From Emmonsiellopsis sp. PD_33 (Eukaryota; Ascomycota; Eurotiomycetes; Onygenales; Ajellomycetaceae): a DNA stretch of 18,507 nucleotides. The position numbers and the translations under genes were made by a program. The stretch lies in the NCBI GenBank assembly GCA_032988165.1, contig JANTQF010000515.1, positions 1-18,507 on the forward strand. The letters are read 5' to 3'. Below the pieces are notes generated by a model. That model ran no database searches, was not told the origin of the DNA, and was given only the letters and a program-made list of their open reading frames with translations. Positions 7,968 to 18,461 of the stretch are shown here, in pieces (positions within the stretch are counted from its first letter, which is position 1; each line of letters begins with the position of its first letter).

Positions 7968-9105
7968 CTAGTATTTTGTATACCATCCATCCGCTTGAAT
8001 AACTGCCGCCACCTGGTTTGGCATGGTAATAGCCAGATTATACAAGATATGGTTGTCAATTGAATTCCAGGCCTCTTTTGCTGTCTCAATCAATAGTTGC
8101 AGTGTATCCACTGTATTGTCTGCAAACTCCAGGTCTGGGTGTAGTTGATAGATTTCCTTCTTCATTATGGCCCAGAGATTTTCAATGGGATTTAGATCTG
8201 GGGAGTAGGGTGGCCAGTTCATCACATTTACTTGCATCTCATGTAGTGTTTGTGATATTATTTGTGCCGTATGAATGGAAGTGTTATCATGCATGAAGGT
8301 ATCTCCAGGTTGAAGGATTGTTGGAAGGAATGCTTGGTATACCTCATGGATAACCTATATAGAAATCACCTGTTAGTTTCCATATAATATAGCAAGCTTT
8401 TTCCATTCAGAATATCAAGATTACATAGAAAAATCATACCTGAGCTGATACTCCACCCTGAGGAGCTTCAGGATCCCCATCCAGTGGCAATAGGCCAGTT
8501 TGGCAGTCATGCCCAAATGCTGCCCAGAGCATCTTTTTCACTGATTTTCCACACTGTATCTCCTTAACATTGTGTTGAATAAGCTGTTCTGCTGGCTGTA
8601 AATATGTCCATTTAGAAGCTATATCAGCTCTGTGTTCAACTGTACATTCATCTGACCATCTGACTTTCTTCCAATTGTCAACTGTGTAGTTCTCATAATG
8701 TAATGCCCAGGCAAGGCACTGAGTGGTGTGGTGATCCTTGATTTCTGGCTGTACTTGCTGAATCCACTTCTGTCTTCCCATCTCATTCATCAACTGTTGT
8801 ATAGACTGTTTTTTGACTTTGTTGTCTACTTCACCATAGAGGTCAGAAATAGATATATGGGGATTGACATGAATAGCCACATCATAGAGATGATCTCTCT
8901 CTTTGTCAGACAGAATTCTTGGCCTCCCTGATTGTGGTTTTGACACTTGATTGGTGCGTTCTGTGGATCGGCGGATAGTGCTTCGGATAGTGCCCAAAGG
9001 AATTTCTGGGTGCATTTGATGGATCTTGGCGTAAGAAAAGTGGGCATCTTGGAGTTCACATAGACGAGAACGCAGCTGAGGGCTCAGCTCCTTGCCCTGG
9101 GCCAT
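7968..9105 (-). CDS. Tc1 family transposase (DD34E), one intron
   Basis: Exons 9105-8440 and 8354-7968 give 350 residues, the usual Tc1 length. The 85-bp intron has donor GTATGA and acceptor ATAG at phase 0; the join reads GGVSAQ-VIHEVYQAF. N-terminal helix-turn-helix DNA-binding region about residues 5-115, including the conserved linker SGRPR (59-63). Catalytic residues: Asp152 in RWSDE, Asp245 in MHDN, and Glu280 in NPIENLW; 34 residues separate the last two, so the triad is DD34E and the usual PPYSPDLNPIE motif is present. It should cut and paste the element at TA sites in the nucleus. The start at 9105 is the first ATG in frame; the frame continues upstream without another ATG. All key residues are intact. 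Confidence 0.93.
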
Positions 9106-9239
9106 CTTAGATGGTAGAATAAGAGGTGGTGTAGCTGTAGTGGATGGTATCAAATGTGTTGATGGTGGTGTGTATACTCCCCCCTATGTATGTAAACAAA
9201 TGTCATGTGACTCTAGATTGCCTACTAACTAGATGGATT

Positions 9240-9297
9240 TATACTACTTTGGGCCTAGCGTGGCAGAGGGGATATGCAAACTTCTGGTGTAGGACTG
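9240..9297 (-). repeat. Right terminal inverted repeat of the Tc1 element
   Basis: Reverse complement of the left repeat with two transitions (9288 and 9260). Followed by the duplicated TA at 9298-9299. Confidence 0.95.
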
Positions 9298-9299
9298 TA

Positions 9300-10142
9300 G
9301 GTATCGCCATCACAATCTCCATCTCTGTCGATTTACAGGGGTGGGTAGGTAGGTAGAGTGTATCTATGATATATAGAACATCCACGCAAGTAAGCGGGTA
9401 AATCAAATCAAATCAAGCAGTACCATTTATATCTCCATAATAAATAAGAGAGGAAGGTGGAGGGGAAAGCAGAAGTAAGTATGTACCGTACGGATATGTG
9501 TAGCAGAAAAGTGATGACAATAAAGGAAGACTGTAAAAAAAAAAAAAAAAAGTGAAAAAGGAAAAGAAAAGAAAATGAAAGGAAATAAAGTAAAATAAAC
9601 GTCCTGCTCAAATCCGCAAGCAAATACGGGTACATATCGAGAGGGGTCGCGTGAGTTGATAGAAATTCGCCTGGTGGGAAGAAATAAGGGGAGGGATTTG
9701 TATACATGCGCCAGGGGTTGTTGGAAAGGGGGAATCCATCGAAAATGCAGGAAATAAATAAACCTCCCCTCCCACAAATACGAGAGATGAGGGCCCGGTA
9801 TGAAAAAAAGGTAATAGGGAATCCTGATTGCGTTCAGAAAACGGGAGAAAAGCCCGGTTGTTGAATCAATCGTCTGGATATAGGAAAAATAGGAGCGAAA
9901 ACCGTTTCAACTACCCTCATGTGAAGGAAAAGGAGGAAGTGAAAAAAAAATATGAAGCTCATGCTAAAGATAATAAAAATAGCAACTCATAACCAGACTA
10001 GATATAAGCGGATTCATAAAGCATATGGCAACAGTAGTAGGTTAGAAAATCGATCCCCCTAGGCCGGTGATTCAAAATGGCCGAAAAAGGATCATAAAAG
10101 CAAAAAGCCAAACTCCATTTGTCCTCGTTCACATGCATAGCA
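9300..10142. other. Intergenic DNA between the transposon and ATG27
   Basis: No gene is recognised. A 17-bp A run (9535-9551) begins a purine-rich tract to about 9600; the two overlapping minus-strand frames at 9408-9777 are Phe/Leu-rich translations of this tract and not real genes. The right end should contain the ATG27 3' UTR. Confidence 0.6.
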
Positions 10143-11250
10143 TTAGACGGCACTGTAGCCGCCTCTGGAACCTGGACCTTGTACAGTGTTCACCACCCGT
10201 CGGCCCCAGTCCTTCATTATATAGGGGATATCGCGGATGGTGTCGCCATGTGGCAGGAGATCCCAACCACGGGCGCCGTATCGGTTGTAGTTTAGCCATG
10301 AGCCGAAAATGAGATAGGCGGCAGTGCCGAGGAATACACTGTGGATAGTTGTTAGTTTCTGTATACAATGTAACAGCAATAAAGGTTCTCTCTGGAAGTT
10401 AATGCCGGGCATGGTCCTGGGGCCAACTCACATAACAATCAACCAGGTGAAGAATCCCCAATGGTTGGATTGCCCATCTCCATCATCCTTATAGTCTTCA
10501 CAAGCATACTTTGTCAACCAGTCCAATCTCAACACAAACTGCTCGTCAACCTGTCCGTAGCTTTTAAATCGAAGGCTTTTCGTCTCATCGACCTCGTCCT
10601 TATTCCCATCCGGGTTATTCTCGCCAGACCCTTCTTCCTCCCTCTTTTTACTCTTCCCATCCCAATCTCCTTCTAACCCGGAACGTTCACGATCACATTT
10701 CATTTCAATAACAACGGACTGTTTGTAGTCTTTGCCATTAAATGGGTATCTCCCTCCATGAAGTTCTATCCTTAGCCCTTCATCTTGCGAATCAGTTGAC
10801 TTAAGCCGGGTGATTTTCGGATCGAGATCACCAGGTCCGTGAGGGTATATTCCAGCAATTGGAATTACACCCCTTGGCTTTTCTTCATCTGGTGATTGTT
10901 GGACACCGCACACTGAGAAGACAAGGATGATGTGTTAGAAGCGGCCAACAAGGAATATGGGGAGACTAGTATTTAACGGGGAAGGCGGGAAGAAATAAGG
11001 GAGCCATACCCATTGTCCCTGCCGTGCATGGGGTATCTTTGAGTGGCTTGCATATATCGAGAGTATATGTGGTGTTGAGAACAGTTGGAGGGTGCTCGAC
11101 GACATTATAGACCGCGTGGGGACCGCCTAGGGGGGAGAGGTCCCATGATTTTTTGTCAACGCGGGCCTCTTTGCAGTCGAAAGATATTGCGGAGGAGACA
11201 ACGGGGAAGAAGACAGAGGCAAAAAGTGAAGCTTCGTGCGTTATGCGCAT
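10143..11250 (-). CDS. atg27: Autophagy-related protein Atg27, three exons
   Basis: Exons 11250-11010, 10912-10432 and 10338-10143 give 305 residues. Both introns (97 and 93 bp) have GTATGG/GTGAGT donors and CTAAC branch sites. Type I membrane protein of the Golgi, endosome and vacuole that helps Atg9 vesicles cycle during autophagy. Signal peptide about 1-22; lumenal domain with the family stretches WDLSPLGGPHAVYNV, TYTLDICKPL, LRIELHGG and LRLDWLTKYAC, including conserved cysteines; transmembrane helix about 233-254 (FFTWLIVIVFLGTAAYLIFG); cytosolic tail with NYNRYGARGWDLLPHGD. It ends in YSAV, the tyrosine sorting signal known from yeast Atg27. Residues about 160-192 are a charged Asp/Glu/Lys-rich insertion in the lumenal domain. 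Divergent from the prefoldin gene. Confidence 0.93.
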
Positions 11251-12128
11251 GTTGGGATGTATGTTCGGCGAAGGGGGATGTATATGATGACGAATGGAAG
11301 GTCTCCGCTAGGAGAGACGACGGGCCGGCCAAGGCGGGCAACACAGGCAAATATCAGTAAACCAAGGACGGAGAGAAATGTAGGGACAGACACTTGGTCA
11401 ACCAGTCAACAAACGGGAGTATAGGAGGCTGCTGCATGCGGTGGGAGTTGGCAGGCTGCTGACGCGCTTTGGAGATGTCGTCGTGGTCGGAGAGTAGTTA
11501 TGGCTGCGGGAGGCTGGAGCTGCCACAAACGCTAAGCAAAAGCGGCCTAGTGATGTCACCGCTGGTGAGAGTCACGTGAGCCCGAGGCAGCAGATTAATT
11601 CTCAGGGCACGACGCTTATAAATATAAACATCCATATATCCGAGACTGTGCTGGATGATGGATGCATGTATTTGCGCTGCCTGATGGGCAACAAGGAGTA
11701 TGGTAGAGAAAATAGATGCGGTTTCTTCAAGGCTGTGGCTGATGAAGCCGCTTCCCAGCCTGAGGTTATGGGCGAAATCTAAAATCACAGTGCTTTGAAG
11801 AAATCATATCGCGTAAACTCAGCAACCTCCCAACAGGAAATGTCTACCCGGCCTATTTGGATCATGCTGCCTAATAACAGCATGATTCTGTTGTTGTTTT
11901 GGCTGTGCATAGTTGGACAAAAGCTTGTTGCGCCCCGTGCACAGACCACCCTAAATGCCAAGCATCAAGGCTTGGCTAAAAACGGCACCGTCAACATCGC
12001 TCCAGGACGCTCTATCACACACGAAGAAATTAGAACGACTAGGACACCCCTATGATATACGATACCCCCTACATCTGCGAAGATATAACGTTTTCCTACC
12101 TCCTGAGGAATCACGTAATACAGAAACC
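11251..12128. promoter_or_regulatory. Shared divergent promoter region of atg27 and prefoldin subunit 4
   Basis: The 878 bp separate the two start codons. They hold a CRE-like site TGATGTCA (11551-11558), a perfect E-box palindrome TCACGTGA (11572-11579) and a plus-strand TATAAATA (11617-11624). If that TATA box serves the prefoldin gene, its leader is about 480 nt and contains many upstream ATGs, so either a leader intron or a later start site is likely. No protein or RNA gene is seen in the interval. Confidence 0.5.
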
Positions 12129-12933
12129 ATGAATATGCAACGGCGAATGGTGCGAGCTCCCCCCCCATTTTCCTTCCCCCTCCCTCCCCCCACCACCCCT
12201 ATCTTATCATCCTTGAAAAGAATTTAGATACAGTTCCGCATATGTTGAGTCGAATACGTTGCTGACTGTTTGCTTTTACAGCTGTCGAAGGAGGATGAGG
12301 TCGCCACGGGCGGAGAAGAGACTGAAGTTCGCCGCGAAGATCAGGAAAAGATCAACCGATTCAGCAGACTGCATCAGCGGGAAACGTTACTGGAGGACCA
12401 GCTAAAAGCGAAACATGCATGTTTGATCCTTTTTTATTTATCTTGAATTAATGTGCCGCGAGTTTTGATTCCTTTGGTTTGTCGTTTTGATTGCCCTGGC
12501 TACCACTTTGGAGATTATGTTACCTTGCTGTGTGCGTTGATTTCGCGAATTGATGGCTAATCGTACATACACCCTTGGTTCAATTTATAGAAGGACAAAG
12601 AAGATCTGGAAGAAATATCCATGGAACTCGAACTCGCAGATGAAGACGAGCTGGTGCCGTATGTTTTGATACCTTCCCCCCCCCTCCTCCTTCCACTCCC
12701 CTTCTTCCACAATTTACACGCAAACTCATTTCACAAACAGATACAAAATGGGCGACTCATTTGTCTCCCTCCCACTCGAGGACGCACAATCTCTCCTCGC
12801 TGCCTCTACGGAACAGATCGACGAGGACGTCAGCAAGCTGGAAGAGAACATGAGCGAGCTGAAGGACGAGATGCAGAAGTTGAAGGTTGCGCTTTATGCG
12901 CGGTTTGGACGGAGTATTAATCTCGAGACTTGA
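12129..12933 (+). CDS. Prefoldin subunit 4 (Gim3), four exons
   Basis: Exons 12129-12149, 12282-12416, 12591-12658 and 12741-12933 give 138 residues, a usual length for a beta-type prefoldin subunit. The hexameric prefoldin holds nascent actin and tubulin in the cytosol and hands them to the CCT chaperonin. Seen: the MQRRM start, a first coiled-coil helix (about 20-60, with REDQEKINRFSRLHQRE), the hairpin region with MELELADEDELVPYKMGDSF, and a second coiled coil (about 100-130) ending in RFGRSINLE. An ATG two codons later (12135) is an equally possible start. Intron 1 has donor GTGCGA and intron 3 GTATGT. Intron 2 (174 bp) has to begin with GC (GCATGT) to keep the frame: the nearby GT alternatives create stops. 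The donor lies within a palindrome. Intron 1 contains C-rich runs. Confidence 0.9.
12411..12424. repeat. Perfect 14-bp palindrome over a prefoldin splice donor
   Basis: AAACATGCATGTTT is its own reverse complement. It spans the exon 2/intron 2 junction (12416/12417) of the prefoldin gene. Confidence 0.85.
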
Positions 12934-13924
12934 ATTTTTTTTTTTTTGATGGCGGTGTAGTTGTTATATGCTTTGATACATGGTGGATGAAGGGTTTGGT
13001 GTATGTATGTAGGTCCATCCCTACGGGGCTTTGGGGATATTTTAATTGTTCCCTTTTTTACTTGCAATCCACGGCTTTGTGAGACACACACACATAGAAC
13101 CATTAGTCTAAAAGATGAGGAGGGGAATGAAAATGTGAGAAGGTAATTCATTATATACTAATCGCTTTGTCATATACGGAGCGCCCGTTTAAAAGAAGAA
13201 AGGAATGGGTATCCCAATAAAAAAAATCCCAAAGTCATTGCAGTTCCTCCTTCCCCCGCTCCTTGCCTTATGCCGTTTTCCCGACAGCTAAAACCAAGAC
13301 TAATATCACGCTCATTCGCTTTGGTATCCCAATATCAGAAAAAAAAAGGCTTTTCGCTAGAAAGGAAGCAAATAGTCGAGAGGAAAATAAAAAGGTGGAA
13401 AAGGAAAAAGAAAACCGATATTGTTAAGTATGTACAGGTAGAAGGTACCATCAACTGACGCGGTCAGTTTGTGTGAGTCGTTTGGGTCCAGTGATTTATA
13501 GTTAATTCCATTTTAAACTGAAGAGCGAAAGAGGGGAGAAATCAGCCGGGCCCATGAGGCGTAGCCATGGTAATTTTAGGGTTCGACGTTTTTTGTTGCG
13601 GTAGGAGGCCGGTTTCCAATGGGGCTGTATTATTATATCCCTGCCTATGTGCGCGCGGTGCGAGAGCAGAGAAGCATTTCGTCTAGTTGACGATATTAAA
13701 AACTATGTCTTTCTGGTAGGGAAAATTGCCGTGGCCCCGATTTGGGGCCGGTGATGATATAGCCATAGGTCCCTCTCTGACTCCGATGAATTAAAATGCT
13801 GCGCTGGATTCAGCCGACATGGAACCCGGCATCCCACGAGGTTGGTGCATAGACAACGGCGTGTGGTTGAATATGCTTCATATATCCCTAACATAGTGTA
13901 TCGAAGATCCATAAACGAAACTGA
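12934..13924. other. Convergent intergenic region, prefoldin to the Zn2Cys6 gene
   Basis: About 1 kb holding the 3' UTRs of two convergent genes. It has T runs just after the prefoldin stop and purine-rich DNA at 13320-13420. Frames at 12894-13151 (-), 13270-13458 (+) and 13703-13912 (-) are low-complexity or featureless. No RNA gene is recognised. Confidence 0.55.
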
Positions 13925-16581
13925 TCATATTATATTCGCGATCGTCATCCTCGAGCTCCCCGTCGGGCTTGTGCGTGGTGGGCTAATGTTCTCCGGCGGT
14001 CGATTGAATGATATCTCGGCCCGCGAGACAGGAGCAGAAAGGCGAGCACCATTTTCTTTCTCAATAACCGGGGGCTGCCTCTGCTGCTCGGTAACAAGGA
14101 ACTGCACGGTCTGTTCGACCCACGCCCATCCCTCCCAATCCCTGTCCGGTTCTTCTTGAGTGACGCCGTTTCGGGATCCATCGACAAATTTCCGCTTGAG
14201 TGGGGATGGGTTCGTCGATGATGCGGACCGGGGGGGCGTTGCGCTCAGAGGGCCTCCGTTTTCATTATTTGGTTGCCATATCCAGCTGCCACTGACTTGG
14301 CCTTGGAGGTCGCCAGAGACGTATGCCATTATTTCCTCATCGCGTTCCAGGCTTGCGAAGTCCTCCCGCTGTCCTTTTTCTAGTAGACATTTTAGGAAGA
14401 ATGCAATGTAGCGACCGCAGGCGGCGTTAACGAGTCGCGCATCCCCTATCGCAGCGCTTGTTTGTACGCAGACAAGAGCACCAGCGTAATCTCCTCGTAG
14501 AAGGAGGATAAGCGTGCATCGCCATATATGGCTGCACAAAATGGTGGTCGCAGCGGCTGCCATGTGAGATCTCCAGTAATTTGGTTGGTAAGGGGGGCTG
14601 GGTGCAGCTGGGGCCCGCATACATCGGGATAGGAGGCGTGTAGTGTCGTGAGCAACAGCTAGGCAATGGTCAAGAGCGGCATGTCTCACCTCTGGTGAGC
14701 TGCGTGGCGAAAGGTTATGACGATGGAGAACTAGTCGGGTATTTTGTAGGTAAATTATTGGAGATAGTGATCGGGGATCTAGATAATGGGTCGCTTCCAT
14801 CCGATAATCGGGAGGGAAATTTGTCAAACACATCCTAAAATGCCGCTCAAACACCTCCAACGTGTCAGCGGAGATTACCGGGGCCTTGAAGCTCTTGGTT
14901 AATTGGGATACCGCACGCATAACGTGGGTTATAGCAAGAAGTGGCGTCGTGTTCTCGTCTTGGGATAATGGGGCACCATCGACAAAAGAGTGTTCGCCGC
15001 CTGGAGAAAGGAGTTCGGCATCGCAGTCTTCGTCGTTTATCATCAAAGGCTTTCCTGTTTCGAGGACCCCGAGTCTACAACGCGAAGGTTAGCATATTTC
15101 AGTTCAAAGCCTTCCTCTGTATGCGAATTTTAACCGACCTTTCCCACGAATATAACGCCCACCAGACTCGTTTTCTGATTTCCGCATCCATAGGCGCCCA
15201 TGAACCGGAATTGACATGCAATCCAAGATCCTGTGCAATTCTCACGGCCGATCCTAACCAAACCCAACTAGCAGACTTCAAATTCATCTCGTACATGTAA
15301 ATGCTTATCAGCATCGCAGCACGAACCTGGTCCACTGCAAACTCATCTTGCCAACGGTCGATAAGCCCGATGCTGATCTGGAGAAATTCTTTCCCTTTTG
15401 ACAACAAGTCACTCTTTACCGAATGTAGTGACCCGCATGCAAGAACTGCGAAGAATACAGCAGTCCATCCTCGTGAGGCCCCACGAAGGGAGCCAGTGCG
15501 CGATATCCTGTCGTGCTCGCGTAGTAGCGTTTGCCAATGCAGTATGGGAAAAGAGGAGTGAATGGAAGAAAAGTAATGACCCAGAAGGACGTCAGCTACG
15601 CTTGTTGGAGGAAGAGGAGGTAAATCCGCTGTTAGCAAAGGCGGTGGGTGTGTGTTTGAGAGAGTTGGTGGAGGTTTAATAAGGCCCTGGCCGTAAGATC
15701 GCATTTTCCAACAGACATTCGAAGAGACACGAGTGCTGAGGATTGGAGGGTTGATGCGGCTAGGACGACGGCCGATCTCTGGAATTTTAGGCGCATCATC
15801 GTGCATTTCGAAATCGGAATCCATCAGGCTGTCAATTTTAGGGATGCCTGAACGTAATTGGAGTATCTGTTGTCTTGCTTGGGCTAGTTGTCGTTCGAGA
15901 TCTTGGACTTGCCTAGGTGTTGATTAGATATAGGTACACGGATGGAGCATGGACGGCTACGTACTTGATGGACGACATGCGTCTATTCGTTTCTTTCGTG
16001 AACAAGCATCGCACGTTCCGATTAGAACATTCTGTGCAACTGGAAGAATCTGAGGCGTCACACTATGTAGGCGCATACGAACTCATCAGCCATCTTTCTG
16101 TTTTTTTGACTCTCGCTCTTCCCTCCACCGCTGGACATTGCCATACCTTCACTTTACGCTCCCGGCACGCATCACAGCTTGGATCCTTTCGTCTCTGTCT
16201 ATATGCTCTTTTGTGAGGCTGCTGGTTGGCGGTAACCATATGGAGCCCCGGCGGGCCTGTTGATTCCGGGAAGGGCTCATTTTGGTGCTGGCCGTCCTGG
16301 AGCATTGCTGAGGATTCTGCAGACGAGGCGGACACTGACTCATGCGAATGCGGGTAAGCTGAGCCTGGGGACGGATTAGGATTTTGTGACCCTGAGTTGT
16401 AAATCAGATGAGATATCTTAAGCCCATTTGCGGCTCGATTCGACGGAGTAGAACTGAAGCTAGAATGGGTTCGAGGTACTGAGAGAGATGGAGAGGTGGA
16501 TGAAGAAACGGCCGTCGGAACATATGAAGCACTACTAGGCGGAGCTTGGAGAGGGGGCAACTGGTGGTATGGGCTTTGCAT
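13925..16581 (-). CDS. Zn2Cys6 fungal-specific transcription factor, four exons
   Basis: Exons 16581-16147, 16062-15965, 15912-15139 and 15074-13925 give 818 residues. Ser/Pro-rich N-terminus (1 to about 125), then a basic stretch and the zinc cluster at 136-164 with spacing C-X2-C-X6-C-X7-C-X2-C-X6-C, split by intron 1 after RERKVK. A linker and short coiled coil (about 174-197, IKQVQDLERQLAQARQQ) suggest dimer binding. The fungal transcription factor (middle homology) domain spans about 283-600, with VWWALYSWER then LETGKPLMINDEDCD across intron 3. A basic LKRKF patch lies near the C-terminus, which ends in RMTIANII. Nuclear regulator; target genes unknown. Intron 3 uses an unusual donor GTCGGT, but only it restores the WER-x8-P family pattern. 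I cannot assign an ortholog. Confidence 0.9.
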
Positions 16582-16598
16582 TTTGGCCTCCGTCCCTA

Positions 16599-16697
16599 CT
16601 ACCTCCCCGTCGTCGATATAGATGCGACAGGACGGGCGGGTTGAAACGGATTCCCTCTGGATGTACTGGAAACCCCACTATTTCGCTGCCTCGACAT
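16599..16697 (-). other. Candidate upstream ORF in the transcription factor leader
   Basis: An ATG at 16697-16695 opens 32 codons ending at a TAG (16601-16599), 17 bp before the main start codon and out of frame with it. It could repress translation of the regulator if it lies in the mRNA; the transcription start was not determined. Confidence 0.35.
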
Positions 16698-18453
16698 AGC
16701 AGTAACAGTATCGCAGAAATTGAAAAAAAGTCAAAATCGCAAAAAGGCACAAGTTCAACGTCGGCGCGTACGGGATCCTTTTGATATAAGATGAAGAACC
16801 GCCTCTGGGGCTAGGTCGGCGTCTTAAAAACAAGGGTCGAGCGCTGAAACCCAAGTAAATTCGCGGGGCCGCTACTGTCGTTTGCTCGGGAGTCGGGAGT
16901 CTGTACCCAGAGGACCAATTGTTCCTCGCTGAGCTTTGGCAGCGCCTTGGAGGGGGACCCGATCCACCTTACGACCGCTGAAGAGACAAGCCAAGGGGGG
17001 TGGCCTAGGGGTAAATCCCTGTCGCAGAGCCGAGGTATGGGAGATGCGCCAGCCGCAAGTTTGTCTGACTGATCCGTGAAGGATGAGGAACTGAGCCGGC
17101 GTAACTCGAAGTTAGCGGGAGCCACCAGCAGCGGCAAACCCTCACCGGTTTAAGCTCATGAAGCCGTCTCCGTCTCCATCGAGGCTCCAGCGGGTGTTGA
17201 CGATTGGCTGAAACCGCGAAAAGCTCAAACAAGAAACGAGATACCACGGCTCCACCGGACCCAACTGGCCAACTCTTCCGTTTCCATGAGCCGAGACGAT
17301 GATGCACGGCGCGCTGTGGTGGCTTGTCGTGGGGCCAGAGCTGAACCCGAGCGGAAGAATGGGATGTCGTTGCAGTCGACTCAATTAGGGTTTTGCGGTC
17401 ACGCCTATCAGATATTGGGGCAGTCAACCACCACGGAATGGCAAACGGGTTCTGGCACACTCCGGCCAGACTTTCCAGCGGTAACTGATTCATCGCCTTG
17501 CAAAGCCGCACGATGGACCCTGGATATGCAGCATGGGTTGGGAGAGAGGCTCGTATTGATGCGCTTTTTGGCTAACCACGCCTCCAATGAAGCCTGGACA
17601 AGGAACCAAACCTCCGCGCGGGAGGGATAGACCCTCTCATCATCTCATCCTGCGTGCGCTACGAAAATGCCATGCCATCGTCGGCCGGTCCTGTATGCGT
17701 GCCTTACCCCAGACGCCTTTCTCGAGGCGGCCTTTCCTCGGAACGTGTCTGGCGGAATGATCAGGGGGCGTTAATTTACAAATCCATGCGGTGCCATGGC
17801 CGGGACTTCGAGCCCATGGCACGCATTTGCCTATCACTGGCGGAGATCGACAAGCCAACTTTGCCAAGCAGCCTGCTGGCGAATCCTCCGCGTGTTTCAT
17901 GGGAGCCAGTGCCTCTGTGTGGATCGGCTGCAGCACGACTATATCTGATTCGGGAGCCTCTCCGAAGATAGTCTCCAGCACGATCCGCTAGTGCTCCTGT
18001 CTATCTTTCTCGGACGATAATTGGGCTGGAGCCACCGTGGGGTATTTCCCCTGCAACCAACTTGCAAGTTTCCCGAGCCCTCGTTGCTCTCAAAGATCCG
18101 GTGTGGAGTTGGGGAAGGGATGATACTTCCGAGCGCTGCGGCTCCTCTCGGCATCCGATGACAGAGGACCGTGATCCACGATCCGTCCGCCATCAAAGGG
18201 GGAAAGGAAACGTAGAGCCAGCCAGTGGCAATCTTTGCATACATAATCCGGAACGATGGAGTGGTCGACTGGAATCCTGCGGCAGAGCGTTGGTGCCATG
18301 CAGTCTATTCTAAGTGCTTACGGCCGACGGAGTACAAGGGAAAGCAAACAGTATGGTTTCCGGCACGCGTTACGGCTCTGCCATTGTCGTTCTAGCACGG
18401 CCACATGGAGCTCCAGCCTACAGGACGATCCTCCCCGGCGACATGCAAGGCCA
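16698..18453. other. GC-rich region upstream of the transcription factor, no gene recognised
   Basis: About 1.75 kb. Several open frames overlap on both strands (for example 17005-17511 minus and 17286-17630 plus), rich in Arg, Ser and Pro, with no domain, signal peptide or consistent splice model. CpG is not depleted, so no repeat-induced point mutation is evident. It could be a long regulatory region, a non-coding transcript or an orphan gene. Confidence 0.45.
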
Positions 18454-18461
18454 TATAAAAA
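18454..18461 (+). promoter_or_regulatory. TATA box possibly driving a gene beyond the right edge
   Basis: TATAAAAA on the plus strand, 46 bp from the window end. It is followed by two copies of a GGACACCC motif (18477-18484 and 18498-18505). No coding sequence for the gene is visible within the window. Confidence 0.35.

Larger units (their letters stand above)
7830..9297 (-). mobile_element. Complete Tc1-type DNA transposon
   Basis: A 1468-bp element flanked by a TA duplication (7828-7829 and 9298-9299), the standard Tc1/mariner target site. The 58-bp terminal inverted repeats (7830-7887 and 9240-9297) differ at two positions only, both transitions. A single minus-strand transposase gene with one intron fills the inside, with no stop or frameshift. 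Near-identical ends and an intact gene suggest a young and possibly mobile copy, with no sign of repeat-induced point mutation. It lies between the 3' ends of two convergent genes, so it probably disrupts no coding region. The left subterminal region carries an 8-bp tandem repeat. Confidence 0.95.

Noticed and set aside
9105..9153. Upstream extension of the transposase frame
   Set aside because: The extension has no ATG (its first codon is TTG), and it leads toward the terminal repeat; the start at 9105 fits the family length.
9408..9777. Two Phe-rich minus-strand frames
   Set aside because: They translate an A-run and purine-rich tract and have no domain content.
13579..13588. tRNA B-box-like GGTTCGAC
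   Set aside because: No A box at the right distance and no cloverleaf could be built.
16997..17040. tRNA A-box-like TGGCCTAGGGG
   Set aside because: No matching B box or paired arms downstream.
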